Assembly: GCA_026874595.1 (NCBI GenBank)
Contig: CM049315.1
Location: 7,374,664-7,438,663, forward strand
Reading direction: 5' to 3'
From: Sipunculus nudus
Taxonomy: Eukaryota > Annelida > Sipuncula > Golfingiida > Sipunculidae
Length of the DNA stretch: 64,000 nt
Shown here: positions 26,731-39,600 of the stretch, in pieces
Layout of the letters: every line of letters starts with the position of its first letter
Numbering within the stretch: position 1 is the stretch's first letter
Notes under the pieces: model-generated
Told to the model about the DNA's origin: nothing
The model's database searches: none
What the model saw: the letters and a program-made list of their open reading frames with translations, nothing else
Translations under genes and position numbers: made by a program

Positions 26731-28308
26731 TAAAATACAATAAAGTGCAAACGGAAAATTGAAAATAAGGTAAAGTAAACTAATTCTGAGAGTTAAAACA
26801 TTTCAAAACAAGGAAAGAGGTTATGTGACAATTTTTAAATATTAAACGGTTAAAAAATTTAAATATATATATATATATATATATATTACACAACAATAAT
26901 GCAAATATTAGAATTCATAAGTAATATTCACTAATAATAATAATAATAATAAAAAGATAATAACATTAAAAGGTAAAAAATAAACAGAAAGAATAATGTA
27001 GAAATGGTAAAAGAGTCTAATAGGTGTAGGTAACAGAGTAAAGGAAGAAAAACAAAGTGATTAAGTAGATAAGTAATAAAGTAAATACAAAATTGGAAGA
27101 AAAAGAAAAGTTGTGCTCACAACTGGCTAGCATGGGTTATTATAATCTGGAGATAAATGCTTGTAGTGTTCCAGGTGACCGTAAAGATTAAGCCCATATT
27201 GTATACAATTGAATTTATTTATTTTCCCTAATTTATTTCAATTTATAAAATTGTCTTAATCTTGTGCCCCTGAGATCTCCCTTTAGTATGTATATCCTCA
27301 CATGCTCCGCATTGTGTTCAGGTTGAGAGAAGCGTGTGACCATTGAATTGTGTTTTGATTCGCGTTAATAGTCTATGACTATTATTCCCAAGCTCAACCT
27401 TTGTTAGCTTCGCCGATTTATATGGCCTTCGGTCATAAACATAAAGAAATTTTCGTTAATTTGGAAAGTATCTCACTGGGCAATAAGTGAACATGTAAGG
27501 CAGCCTAACCTGTGGGACCCGTGAAGAGACTTCATAATGTACATTGTTAGCAATCGTCAGTTCAAATTCTCTTATATTTCTCGATAAACTAGATACAGAT
27601 GAGTGTATAAACTGGTCTTTCGGCATGGAGCGGAATCATTGTAATTGAACAGTCTGCTGCATTATTCGAAAACATGAAAGACATGTCGAAGGTGAATAAT
27701 CCTCGGCTCCAGTCGTTTGCCTTGAAATAAGTTCAAGACACATGTATTTGATTCCGGGTAGGAATATTCGGAACATTGAGTCAAACGGAAGGGATGATAG
27801 TAAAAAAATATAGCTAGTGTCATATTAGAGTATTTTGCCATTTATTTACGGCAAGCTTGCTGATGAGACGGAGATGTGATAGATCATGTCTAAGGTGTGA
27901 GCTCTAGATAGCGAGGTGTGAGGTCGTTCTGGTTTATTGCCCCGTAAGGACAGCCTATTAAAAGTTTTCCGCAATCAACAACAAAGGGTGCGTGGCCATA
28001 TGATTAAAACGCAAGTCAATAATAAAGCGGCTGCAAATGATTCTTCTGCCTTTTTTTCACGTTTCGTAATCAATTATAAATTTAGGTATTCACAAGTAGT
28101 TTTACCAACAAGTGTATGTAAATTGTAAATTTTTGAAAGCAAACTGGGTCGTTCTGTACCAGGAATATAAAAAGTCTGATCTCCGGACCGGAGTGATCCT
28201 TTTGAATATAAGTTATACAAATTAAACGTTCAAAAGGTTAGAAGAAAATATGCTACCAAAAATAATGCAAATGGTAAAGTAATCAGATACAGGATAAGAA
28301 ATAATAAT

Positions 28309-28357
<49 letters not shown>

Positions 28358-28458
28358 GTGATCATAATAATAATAATAGATAAAATGATAAATAGAAATA
28401 ATACTGGAGAAATAGGTACAGGTAATATAGTAAAGGAAGAAAACATAACATGGTAAAG

Positions 28459-28527
<69 letters not shown>

Positions 28528-29580
28528 GCGTGTGTATTGTGTGTAAGCTTTTAGATGTACTTTGAATGCAATACCAGCTAATTGGCTAATTAACTGGGTC
28601 ATGTCAACGCTCTGCTTGGTAGAATAATCTTTTGTGTAATAATTAGTAAAGTATAATTAATATAGACATGTATTCCCTATAGTGGCTTATCTGCTTGTAA
28701 ATACAGGTGCAACTTGTGGAGGGTTACCCTGCTGTTTCATTATCTCCAATAAGTTATGATAGGATCAGGTATGATAAGAAGATAGCAGAGGCGCTTTTAA
28801 CAATATAAACAAAATAATAATTTCATTTTAATAGGTCAATTTATACATAATCCTGAGAATGATTTAAATAATTAGATGTTTGTTAAGAGAAGAGCCAAAT
28901 GTATTGGAGAAAAATTTGTGTAAAAATGGAATATGTAATCTAATGGTTGCTATACAGAAAAATGTTTAAATACCCTAAATAACTAATGGCCTTTGTAGTT
29001 CACCACAAATATGTTTTTGTTGCACCAAGCCATGATGTTTATGTAGATTAAATGACGGGAGGGAAACGAGATGGTGAGAATAATATTTTATTCCCAAGCC
29101 TTGTGGATTTCAGGTTTTCTGTTCACGGGGCTAGAAAAAACGTCGTTAAGACATTGCTAAAAACCTTCAGTTCCAAAGTCCAACGTACTACCCGGAAAAA
29201 TTACGTCATACCCCCCATTGTACTACAAATCCCTGAGGTAGTATTGCCTAAATAAAAGTTTTTGTTGGATGTCATATAAATAAGCCTATTTCTTTTATGT
29301 ACATTAAGGATTGAAGATTTGGATAATGAAAGGTATCGAGAAATCATCTGCCTAGAGCGTGGGAAGTCATTCGGAATTCAATATAAATGCCGCAGTCAGC
29401 TGAAAGAACGACGTAGTGTGCTTGAAGGAGAGGAAACGAATTTGGACAACGGTGCTGGAATGCCATTGGAAGAAGAAATTGACGATTTCAATGAACACCT
29501 GTTTAAGTACTGCCAGAAAAATGAAAATTATGGTAGGTTCTTTTTCAATTTTTAACCTGACGTTAGGCTAATATATATAT

Positions 29581-29641
<61 letters not shown>

Positions 29642-30590
29642 TTTAGATATTTTTCAGTCAATATTTGACAATGAACGAATTCACTATAAGGAATAGCTCC
29701 ATGCATTACTTGAAATGAAAATCTTGTACCAATAACAAAGACATTTCTGGCTCGGCTGATAGCTTTGTTTAAGTCATCAACTATTATATTTCATTGGATT
29801 TGCCATGTTAAAAGATCTGTCGCCGCTTTAAATTTTAATTTTATGAAATTGTTGTAAAACAATTTGCTTTTCTTTATGTTTATATAATTAAGGTTGATTC
29901 GTATGCAATGGTTGGTATACTCATTATTTTGACTGTCAAATACACTTGAATGTAACAAAGTTAGCCATGTAATTAGTATCATGTGTACATCGGAACAATA
30001 TTCAAAATATTTATTCTTCAATTATAATTTAAATTCATTTGCTCCATCAACAAACATATTCGTGCATTATACCGGTGCGAGCAAAACAGATTCATGTTAT
30101 TTTAGATATTCTGTTTCTAGAACACCTGTTATTATTTTATATTGCCTTTTTTTAAAGATTATAATCTGTTTAATTTGTCATCTCATCATAAAATCTCCAG
30201 TTTCACTATGCTTTGTTAAGAGCAATAATTTTCAGGAGTCCATGTAAACTTAATTAAAATTTTAAATAAAATAAATAAGATTAATCAAAGAAACGTAATA
30301 GGTGATACAATTTTAATGGATTTGTCTGTCTACCTTTTTATTTCTTTATTTTTTAGTCAACACAGTATGGTTTCACTTCAAAATGTTAAAACATTCAACC
30401 GAACATGTACAGCAAACAGTCTATTCCGTTTAGGGAAATCTTAAAAAATAACATTTTCAAAAAGCTTTCCGGTGTGTTCTTTAGTACCGCTTCCGAACTG
30501 ATCTACTCCTTGTTGAATCGCAACAGAAACCGTTTTAAAATAATATTTAAGGACATAAGCTCTTAATAAAACATATGCAATAATAATTAA

Positions 30591-30630
<40 letters not shown>

Positions 30631-33600
30631 GAGTATTGCAAATCCTCAAATTTTGAGTGTGTTATTTTACGTATGGAAATATAAACATTACATTTTGAGT
30701 GTGTAATTGTATGTATGGAAACACATAGCCATGAAAGGACTATAGAAATATGGAAACCGGCCTTTTTAGCCGAGTTGTCTTGATCCTGGGGGATTTTGTA
30801 CTTTGTAAACCTTTGCAGACCCAATTCATATACGACAGTCTGGCTCCAAACAAGCCGTATTTGCCTCTGACATGGCTGAATATATGAACTGCCTGTGTGA
30901 CAACAAGACAAACTGCGGACACTTTGCTTTCAAATGTGGAAAGAGTTTTGGATCAGATATAGGTAATCTATATTTTTTTTCGCGTTCATAAAAAATATTT
31001 ATTGAGAAAGTATGCGAATCAGGAGCTATTTGCAAATGTATCATGCTCGATTTACCTTATCCATATTACCTAAATTTTCTAGCAGTGCAAAATTATAAAA
31101 AAAAATCCACCTGAAACGTTTAAAAAAGTTTAAATGTTTACCCACACATCACACGAAATATTTTGAAAAAAGATATCACATGGTGACTCCTGTTATATGT
31201 CAACGGACTTCATCAGAGTATGCCAGCAACCAGGTAATGCTATGGATTCGAGCATCGAATCATGGAAGTAGGGCAGATCATGCTGCCGGCCGTCGCGAAA
31301 GTGGATGCTTGCCTTCCCTAGTCAAGTGTATGGCCTGCACCCTAGCAACCATTTTGATGCTGTCCGAATCTATGATGTGTTTTCCCTGGGTATTATGTTG
31401 GACCTAAAGCAGACTTATGAAATATAGGGTTGCTTACACAGTACTCTGAGATACATTAGTCTTGACGTTGATCTTTTGTGTTCAGCTATTCTTAACTTTC
31501 CACCTGTATCTTCTACATATGACTTAGGAAAATCATGAATTTTAAAGTATTATGTAAAATAACTCCATTTTGTCCCTTAGTGGCCTCTTGTCCTTAGGTC
31601 TTCTAGTATTCTGTCTCTACTAGGCCTGAGAGCTGTTCTTGTGCTATTAAAATTAACGTTCAAGTAAATTCTCAGTAAACGCCATCAGGAGGTGAAGGGA
31701 TTTATGTCTTATTTTAAATGGTATTTTTTTTTGGTGGAGGTAACCGCCCTAATTTTATTTTGAGTTCTTGTCGAATTCTTATTCTCAGGATATACATGAG
31801 TTCCATTACGGTTTGGGAATACGTGACAAGCCGTGGCACTCGCTTGCTATATTTCTTGTTGTTGTATTATGGTGTCACCCAGGCACGGTGTCGACACCAT
31901 ATCCGGGTCCAGGGTGTGTAATCAGCCCCATTGCTCGGTCATAACACCGAGGAACCCCCCCCCCCCCAAAGAGTGAAACACGGCTGTAAGGCCCAGCCTT
32001 AACATTAAGACCAGCCTTAACCTTAAGACCGCCTGGGTAGGGCCTGACCGTAAAATTCTCATCCCCACAGCTGAGATCCCCGGTTTTCAGTCCTGTCCTC
32101 TACTCCTCAGCGACAGAAGAAGGGTAAATGGTATGCTTGATGTTAAAGTGATCCAATCATGTCCAAACTACTCACAGTGTGTGGCTGAAAGGATGGTGTG
32201 ACTTCAACGCTAACAATTGGTCGGTGTTTGTTGGTCTTCTTCGGATAGACATTCAAAACTATGCTGCCACCGGTATTTTGTGAAATTAATTGTTCATTGA
32301 TTTCTTTTTCACTGCCTCCTGTGTTTTTCTCTCTCTACCGTTGGATGCACGTTTGCAATAATCTGTGAATTCTTGCTAACTGAACCATTTTGTCACTTAA
32401 AGCGTTTTCGTATCCTCGATTTGGTAAATTGATAATTCGCCTGAAGCAATATGAATGTGCAAAATAGCCAAAGCGCTTTTCTCTGTCTCCTTTTGGGTGC
32501 ACTTTTTAAACAAGTCGACGATCTCTCGCTCACTGAACCGTTTTTTAATTCTGCTATAAAGCGCTTTCATATCCTCGATTAGGTAAATTAATAATGCGCC
32601 TGAAGCAATATGTATGTGCAATATAGCCAAAGAACCAAAAGCTTGTAGCACAGAAATTATATGAACTGAATCGTGTATCCTACAAAGTATTTATTCTCAA
32701 TAAAACAATTCTAAACAACGTATAAGAAACGCCATACACACGAATAAAAATACCTCTTGGATACATCCATGAGCGAAACACTGCCATCGGCTCTATTTTA
32801 TGATAAACCACGAGGAAACGCAAAGGTCGAAGACTCGAGAGGCATGTTTGGCAACGATGTTGATCCATGCTCACTAAAAGCTATATAAGCGCTTACTTTC
32901 ATACTCATAGCTGGACCAAGAGAGTCCACAAAAGCCCATAACCGCATCAAAAAGCAAATGAGCAGAACGGAAATCAGAAGGAGCTGTGCTGCTCAGCACT
33001 CAAACAGCTAAGCCTCTCATACCTTATAAACCAACTCTATAATCTACTGCACCATCAAGGTATAATATAATTTACATTTCCTCTTGCCGATTAAAATGAT
33101 AAATGATCTAAACATGGTGTAAAGGGATTGTTTTACAAGTATTCGAAATAAGTTAAAGTCGACTCATTTTATTATTTTCCTCACTCATGACGCAAAGAAT
33201 GGATTTCGAAACTGAAAACAATCGGAATAAGGGTGTTTTATTGTACAAATGATAGAAATAAAATGCTTACGGCCTTTCATTACGTGACCTTACATGACTT
33301 TCATCACTGTATTTCAGCTGAACCGTTTGCTTTCCAACTAGGAAAGGGGCTAGAAGAGTCCGAAACAGAAAAACAAATTCAGGGGGCACAAATGAAATAC
33401 GTAGCACCAGGGAATAAATCATACGAGGAGGCACTGAAAGAAACGAAACATTTGGCCAGCGTAAACAGGAGGAGGAAGAGAGCTTTTGAGCGAATAGATC
33501 TCCTTAAAATTCCTATAGGGGAAATTGCAAAAGGAATTGGCTGTGCAATTATTATCCATAAAGACAGACCCATCCAAGCATTCTCCTGTACATTTTTAAA

Positions 33601-36600
33601 GGTCTTGAAAATTGAATTTAAAATAATTTGGACAAAAATTCTTCCAAAAATAGAACTCAATCTAAAAGCTTGCATTCCAGTCGTGAGTGATATGGTAGAT
33701 ATGATCAGTAAATATGGGCCACTACTCAATAACCTGCTGAAACAATTTGATATTGAAAACGGATGCTTATTAATTGCAAAAGCCTATGTAGATTTTTACA
33801 AAGGTGTCTTTGAGATATTCTTAAATCACCCACAGTTCTACATCGTAGGGCTCCGTGGGAAATTCCACAGCAGTTTATTGGTACGCTTTGATACATCACG
33901 TCCGACGGACAACCAAAAAGAACGTGATAGGCTAAATCTATATGGCTCACGAACATTTTGGAAAGTACAAGCATCCTTTAAATTAGAGTACTTTGAGTTC
34001 TGGAAATTTTTCTGGGGAAAATGGAAATGTGTGTTTTGCAAGACGTTCCTGGATTTAGCGTTTCCTCTCGGATCTGACAAGAGGCCGCTTACTGTTGGTA
34101 CTGAAGGAAGCACTACACCAACCCCAAAACCAGGCCCGAAACCTATCAGTAAGTATTACCTGAAAATTTCCATCACAAAGTACACTAAATGCAAAAAGAA
34201 AGCAAACATTTCCAACCATAACCTATCTGACTAAGTCACGTCTGCCTATGATGTATTTATTTTAAGTTTTATTCCGTTTTGTGAAATGTGTAAAAAAAGG
34301 ATTCTATAGGTGACTAAATAAATAATTGAACATCACTAAATCATTAGACTGTTATGTACATTTTCACAATATTCGATTTTTCTATTTGTGCTCTGCTGTC
34401 TACTTGCACTACTAATACATATTTCCTTTTAGGCTTATTTATGTATCTTTGTAAAGTTGATATGGCTAAAGTTATCAAATACATATTAAGATTGTGTTAA
34501 CTGAGAGGAGTTACAGGGAGTTTTAAATAATCTAATTGGTTTTCCTTATCCGCCTTGTTACCATATCGGACTGTTTCTACATTTACAGGATACAGGATTG
34601 CGGAGGAGACGGTGAAGGGAACTGGGAGAATTGAAGTTGAAATTAACGGTATGTTTTTATACAGATTTTTAAACATAGTTGGAAAAAGACATAATAGATA
34701 TGTGTACTAATAATATACGCATGTATATAGATGTGGGGAACCGTGTATGTGTATACTAGCATGTTCCTGTATGGATGTGATTATGGTAAGGGCTGTTTTT
34801 TTACAATAATTTTGAACAAAGTAAAGATAGTACGGGTTAAGCAAGAAATATAACGGCCGTGGTGTCTTACCTTGAGAATTACTCGTAAATAATTCAGATA
34901 TATATTGAAACATGAGTAATTCTCAAGGTAAGACACCACGGCCGTTATATATATTTTCTTATTACCTATGTATCCATGAATACAAATATTAAAACAATTC
35001 AGTTAAGATTTTTGATATTCAAATGATATTCAAGAGGTGCGTCGAAGGCAGCTGACAGCAGGTCTAGATGCCGATGTCTTGCATGGCACATGGTTGTTCC
35101 TGGAGTGATAGGTGCTGAGCAGAGTAAGGGAAGATGTTATCTGCCTTTATGATGCACTTGACTTTTTAATCTGGTGGGAGGATATTTTCTTTTGATATAT
35201 GAGCAAATGTACGTGAATCTGCTGTGACACCGACCACTTCTTCTCGGTGATTGTTGGAGATCGTTGATTGGGTCTAAACGTACATTCCAATCAAAGTAGT
35301 CTGTTCAATATTGTCAACCAATACTGTAAACATGATTTCCCAGAGTATCTGGTTAGGTTGTGTTGCTCTGTTATATGTGAGTTCATTGAAAACAGACGCC
35401 AGATGATAAAGATCTGTCGGATGTTCCTCTTTGCTATTAATGTGGGTCTGATTGAGCTTCCCGCGACTCCGGGCTTCCGAACCTTGAACTGAGTTCCCCT
35501 TTCAGATGGTCGGTCGCGTTTTTCTGCTCCTACGCTGTTGGCTCGTATCGTCCTTTACTTGCCAGTTTTCAACGGCTCCGACCATAACTGACTCCATCCG
35601 GGCAATTTTCGCTTCAAACCAGTCAGCGCCTTTCCTCTCCTTCTTGCCGTACTTTGTCAAAAAGAGACATTATTGATACCGCTGCGAAGAAAGGCACAAG
35701 CTTATTCAGCGCTTTGATCACAGACCTCGAAGAGAATATTTGGTGGAATAGTTCCACAAGCTCACAGTTATTCTCAGTTTACGCCATCCTGTTTCTTTTG
35801 GTAGGAAATCTTGGGATGGAGTTTATTTCTGCAGATGACCAGAGAGTGGCGAATGTCACAGGTAACGCTATGGTGAGATTTATTGTTGGCAATGGTGTCT
35901 AGCGAGTTTCGACTCACGATATCAAGATTCAACTTGCACCTGTTTGGATTTTTTCATGTCTCCTGATTGCCCTGAGGCGTATTTGATTCTCGGAAGGTGT
36001 TGGTGACGCATGCCTCACATACAGTCTCTGCTCATTTTACTTCTTCTTATGTATGTCCAAACGAAAAAAAAAACCAAACAGATGGCCACAAAGAATTGCA
36101 CCAACTCTTATGTACAAGGCGCTCAGAAGAGTTATGTGCTCCAGACTATTGGATCAAATGACCCTTAAAACTCCAATGTTTCATTTTTGCTTCAGCTGTT
36201 AAGTAGAGAGGGGAAGAGTATACACAAATGATACTAGCCGGTCCTCATGTGCTAAAAAGACGTGGACCATGATTTCGTTAAGTTGAATCCTGCTCATTGC
36301 TCTTTTCTTGCAAAAGGAAAATGTAATATAGCGTAGTATAGCGTTTCTTTGGTATTATCTTAGTATATATCATTGTGTTGGAAAAAAACATCATCTGTTT
36401 TGTATAAAAAAGGAACGTTAGAAGTGTGCCTCCTAAGGACGTAGATCGCAGGTTTGCAGGATCGAGTCATCTATGAGTTTTTTTAAGTTTCTTGTAGTAC
36501 CGCTTCATTGTTCTGAAACAAAATGACTGTTTTATAAGTTGTTTTGTCATTAACGCATCAAGGCTATACAAATAAATGACCGTCTCTGTCTATTTAAATA

Positions 36601-39600
36601 TGTTTCAGGTGTTTATGGGACAGTTTGTAATGACGGATTTAATGAATATGCTGGAGAAGTATGGTGCCGTTCCATGGGTACGTTTACAACAATTTACTGC
36701 AAGACACATGGATTAATGCGCGTTGGCCGCTTTATAATTATACATTTTGTGTCTCACTCAGCGCCTTTTTTTTATATAGGAATTCATAAGGTCGAAGGCA
36801 AGGTCTTGTTCTTACCTAAGCACAAATCAATTTGCAGAATGCATGCAATACAAATTTGTTATTTCACACATGTTCCTAGGGAACAGGGTAGTTTTGCAAG
36901 TTGTTTTGTAAGATTATTCATCAGGATTACAGAGAGAAGGTAGGATACTAATAGCAGGAGAGGGTACTTTTCTAAACTAAATCGATTTTATCAGAGAGGG
37001 AACATATATAATCACGCGGATATGATATGTTCTTATTCTTCAGAAAAAGCTTTGTAATATGAAAACACTTCTTCAAATCAGAGGACGTAGTCGGCCGATA
37101 TCATCAGCCGACATCGGTCTTCTCCCTCATTACAACATTATAAGCGTATTTAATTTTCTGTTATAAAAGGTTTCAAAGGATATATAGGTTTGTGGAAAGA
37201 AGTACCCCCTGGAACAGGGGAAATACATTTAAGTCAAATAGAGTGCGATGGGTGGGAAGCCGACCTATACTCATGCACACGAAAAAAGGACTTTGGCGAA
37301 ACGGGATGTGAGCATTCGGAAGATGTCGGAGTCAGGTGCCTTACCGAAGATAATGGTAATGCTTACATTAATATTTACAGTTATAATTAACTATGATTAA
37401 TAGTAAAATATATTTTTAATGAATAAACTATATAATAATTATTATAAAAATAAAATGTTAATAGTTATAATACACGTCTTCATGATATTAATAACAATAA
37501 AATTAAGAAAGGCTTTATGGGTTCTAATATGAAGAAAGTATGGGTTTCGGATCTGAAAGGGGCTATTCCCCAATGCCGTGTATGGACCACAGTGAGAGAA
37601 CTGGCATCACAAGCTATTTGCTAGATGCCTTACCGACGATAATGGTATTAGTATATTAATATTGCTAGTTTTAATTAATTATAATCAGGATATAAAGTAT
37701 AATTTTAATCATTAAAATATATGTTGGTTATAATAAAATATCAAAATTTGATTAGTTCCAATATTTATGATATTAATAACAGGAAAATTAGGTACGGCAT
37801 ATTTTGGTCCTAATATCGCGAAAGTACGGCTTCGGATCTGAAGGGGCAATTTTCGAATCCCATGTATGGGTCACATTAACATAACTCGAATATCAACCTG
37901 ACTTGAGTGTATGGCCAAAATGGCTTTTGCTCAGTTAGATAAAAATATACCTTTGCATAAAAAAGCAAAAAAAAAAAAAAAGATTATCTCCTTTGCTGAA
38001 GCGGTACATGGATGCCCATCGAAAATCTGTGAAATATTTTGCATGCTTTATCATGGTATACAAATAAATAAATTAACTCCAGTACCTTATATATTCTGCA
38101 GTACCTGAAAAGTGTGGAGTTGCTGAAAGTATATCTACAAAATATCTCTGGCTATCAAGTAAAATATAGAGAAAAAACCCTCAGCAAACTAAGCAGGTGA
38201 TAACTGTCACAATTATGATTTGATAGGGCATATAAGGATTTAATTGCTCAATTAAAGGAATTTATGCTTTTAAATTTTCAGATATAAAAGGGTTCTCATT
38301 AATGAATAGGTATTTTAAAAAAAACGTGTTTAACACGTGTTTATTTTTCAAAATAGTGAAATTTGAATTTGTTAAAACATAAAAGTTAAAATATTCCAGT
38401 CAGTACATCGAAATATTCTATATTTTATTTTCAGAAATCCCATGTTTTCCCATACAATACTGTGGAAAATATTTTCATTCTAGAAGCTTTGAAGAATCAC
38501 GTTTTTCTTATACCATACTGTGCAGAATATTTTTTTTAGCTCGCCGATAGTTTGCTGCATTCGTAGCCTCAACGGGACTTAAATAAATATTAAGGAAATT
38601 CTGCAACAATGTCTGGGCAGACTTGAAGCAGCCCTTATTAAGACCTTGTCTTAAAAATTCTGCAGATGTACAGTCACTCTATATCAAATATTACAAATAT
38701 AAGTTAGTAATTCTCAGTTTTCTATACACATATTGATTTAAATCAAGAACATGACGCACGGGTTTACATGAAAGGCATCATCAAGCGCACCTCTTTGGGC
38801 GTGGTGCAATCAACTTTAACTTCAGCAGGCTTCCGGACACCCAGCCTTTGTCTCACACTACATTCTAATCGTAAGGTTGTCCAGATAAGCATTCAGTTTA
38901 AAGTGACCTCTTCTTGTATGAAGAAATCTTTAGAGAGTATAAATACAGTGATAATGCACGTTGAGTGACCAATATATTTAAAATATTTATAAATATATAT
39001 GTTGATGCACTATTTCTCTTTGTAAGAATTATGTTTATATTATCATGGCTTTAGCAGTCACTCCCCTTTTTTCCTCCAACAGGTGGCATAAGTGATTATA
39101 CATTCGAGATATCCGGATTACAATATAAAAAATAAATTGATTTCATTCTGTCCCATATTTACCGCTGTTCACTATGATATTACTGTTGATCAGTTACCTG
39201 CGATGGTGTTGTCGAAGCGTGACAGATCTGCACAGCAAAAAGGCTTGCCCTGGCATAGGTTTGATGTCTCCGACAATTTCTTGATATAAATTATGTCAGA
39301 GGTAAAATAGCATAAATTGAACTGTTCTTGGTCGCAATGGATGAGATTATGAGCAGGTATCAAATAAAACAGTCCTTAATATTGAGGCGAGGCACATTTT
39401 GTGATTGTGTACAAATTCTAAATTTGTTCTCCTAATGATGAAACCTGAAATGACAAAAATCTTAAGTCTCTTTGAAAACATTGTTATATGAAACTTTATT
39501 ATTTCACAGCTTGTCATGAGCTAATACGGTATGGGAAAATCACTACGAGCACTGGAGAAACAAAGAATATGTATCTGGATTCAACGGAGTGCTGGAGGGA

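Larger units (their letters stand above)
24353..29308. other. Intron 4 (5 kb), repeat-rich
   Basis: Contains a Penelope-like element relic on the minus strand, a 67-bp tandem duplication, (TA)n and (TAA)n tracts, and otherwise AT-rich sequence. Open frames at 27937-28128 and 29052-29255 have no splice support. Confidence 0.6.
29533..30818. other. Intron 5
   Basis: A long, twice interrupted (TA)n tract at ~29571-29638 and (TAA)n at ~30588-30628. Otherwise AT-rich with nothing recognised. Confidence 0.6.
30963..33317. other. Intron 6
   Basis: Contains SINE-like copy B (minus strand), a C14 homopolymer near 31955-31968, and a minus-strand open frame with a direct repeat at ~32402-32634. Nothing here fits the phase of the large gene. 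Confidence 0.5.

Noticed and set aside
28222-28602. A 126-codon minus-strand open frame rich in Ile and Tyr
   Set aside because: It is the translation of (TAA)n and (TA)n microsatellites.
30441-30911. A 156-codon minus-strand open frame
   Set aside because: Its centre is a (TAA)n translation and its start overlaps exon 6 in antisense; no domain or splice support.
33233-33317. Upstream extension of the exon 7 frame to an ATG-like start at 33233
   Set aside because: A good acceptor at 33317 and exact phase match to exon 6 show that the open sequence before it is intron.
33379-34113. Three minus-strand open frames (116, 82 and 91 codons)
   Set aside because: They lie wholly antisense to the 831-nt exon 7, which has splice sites and phase agreement; the antisense frames are shadows.
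35268-35902. Open frames in intron 8
   Set aside because: No splice support in the gene's phase. A faint retroelement-like stretch on the minus strand was too weak to call.
39083-39130. Possible exon after a CAG at 39080-39082
   Set aside because: In the phase required by exon 11 it hits a stop within 20 codons and has no suitable donor; exon 12 joins exon 11 directly.
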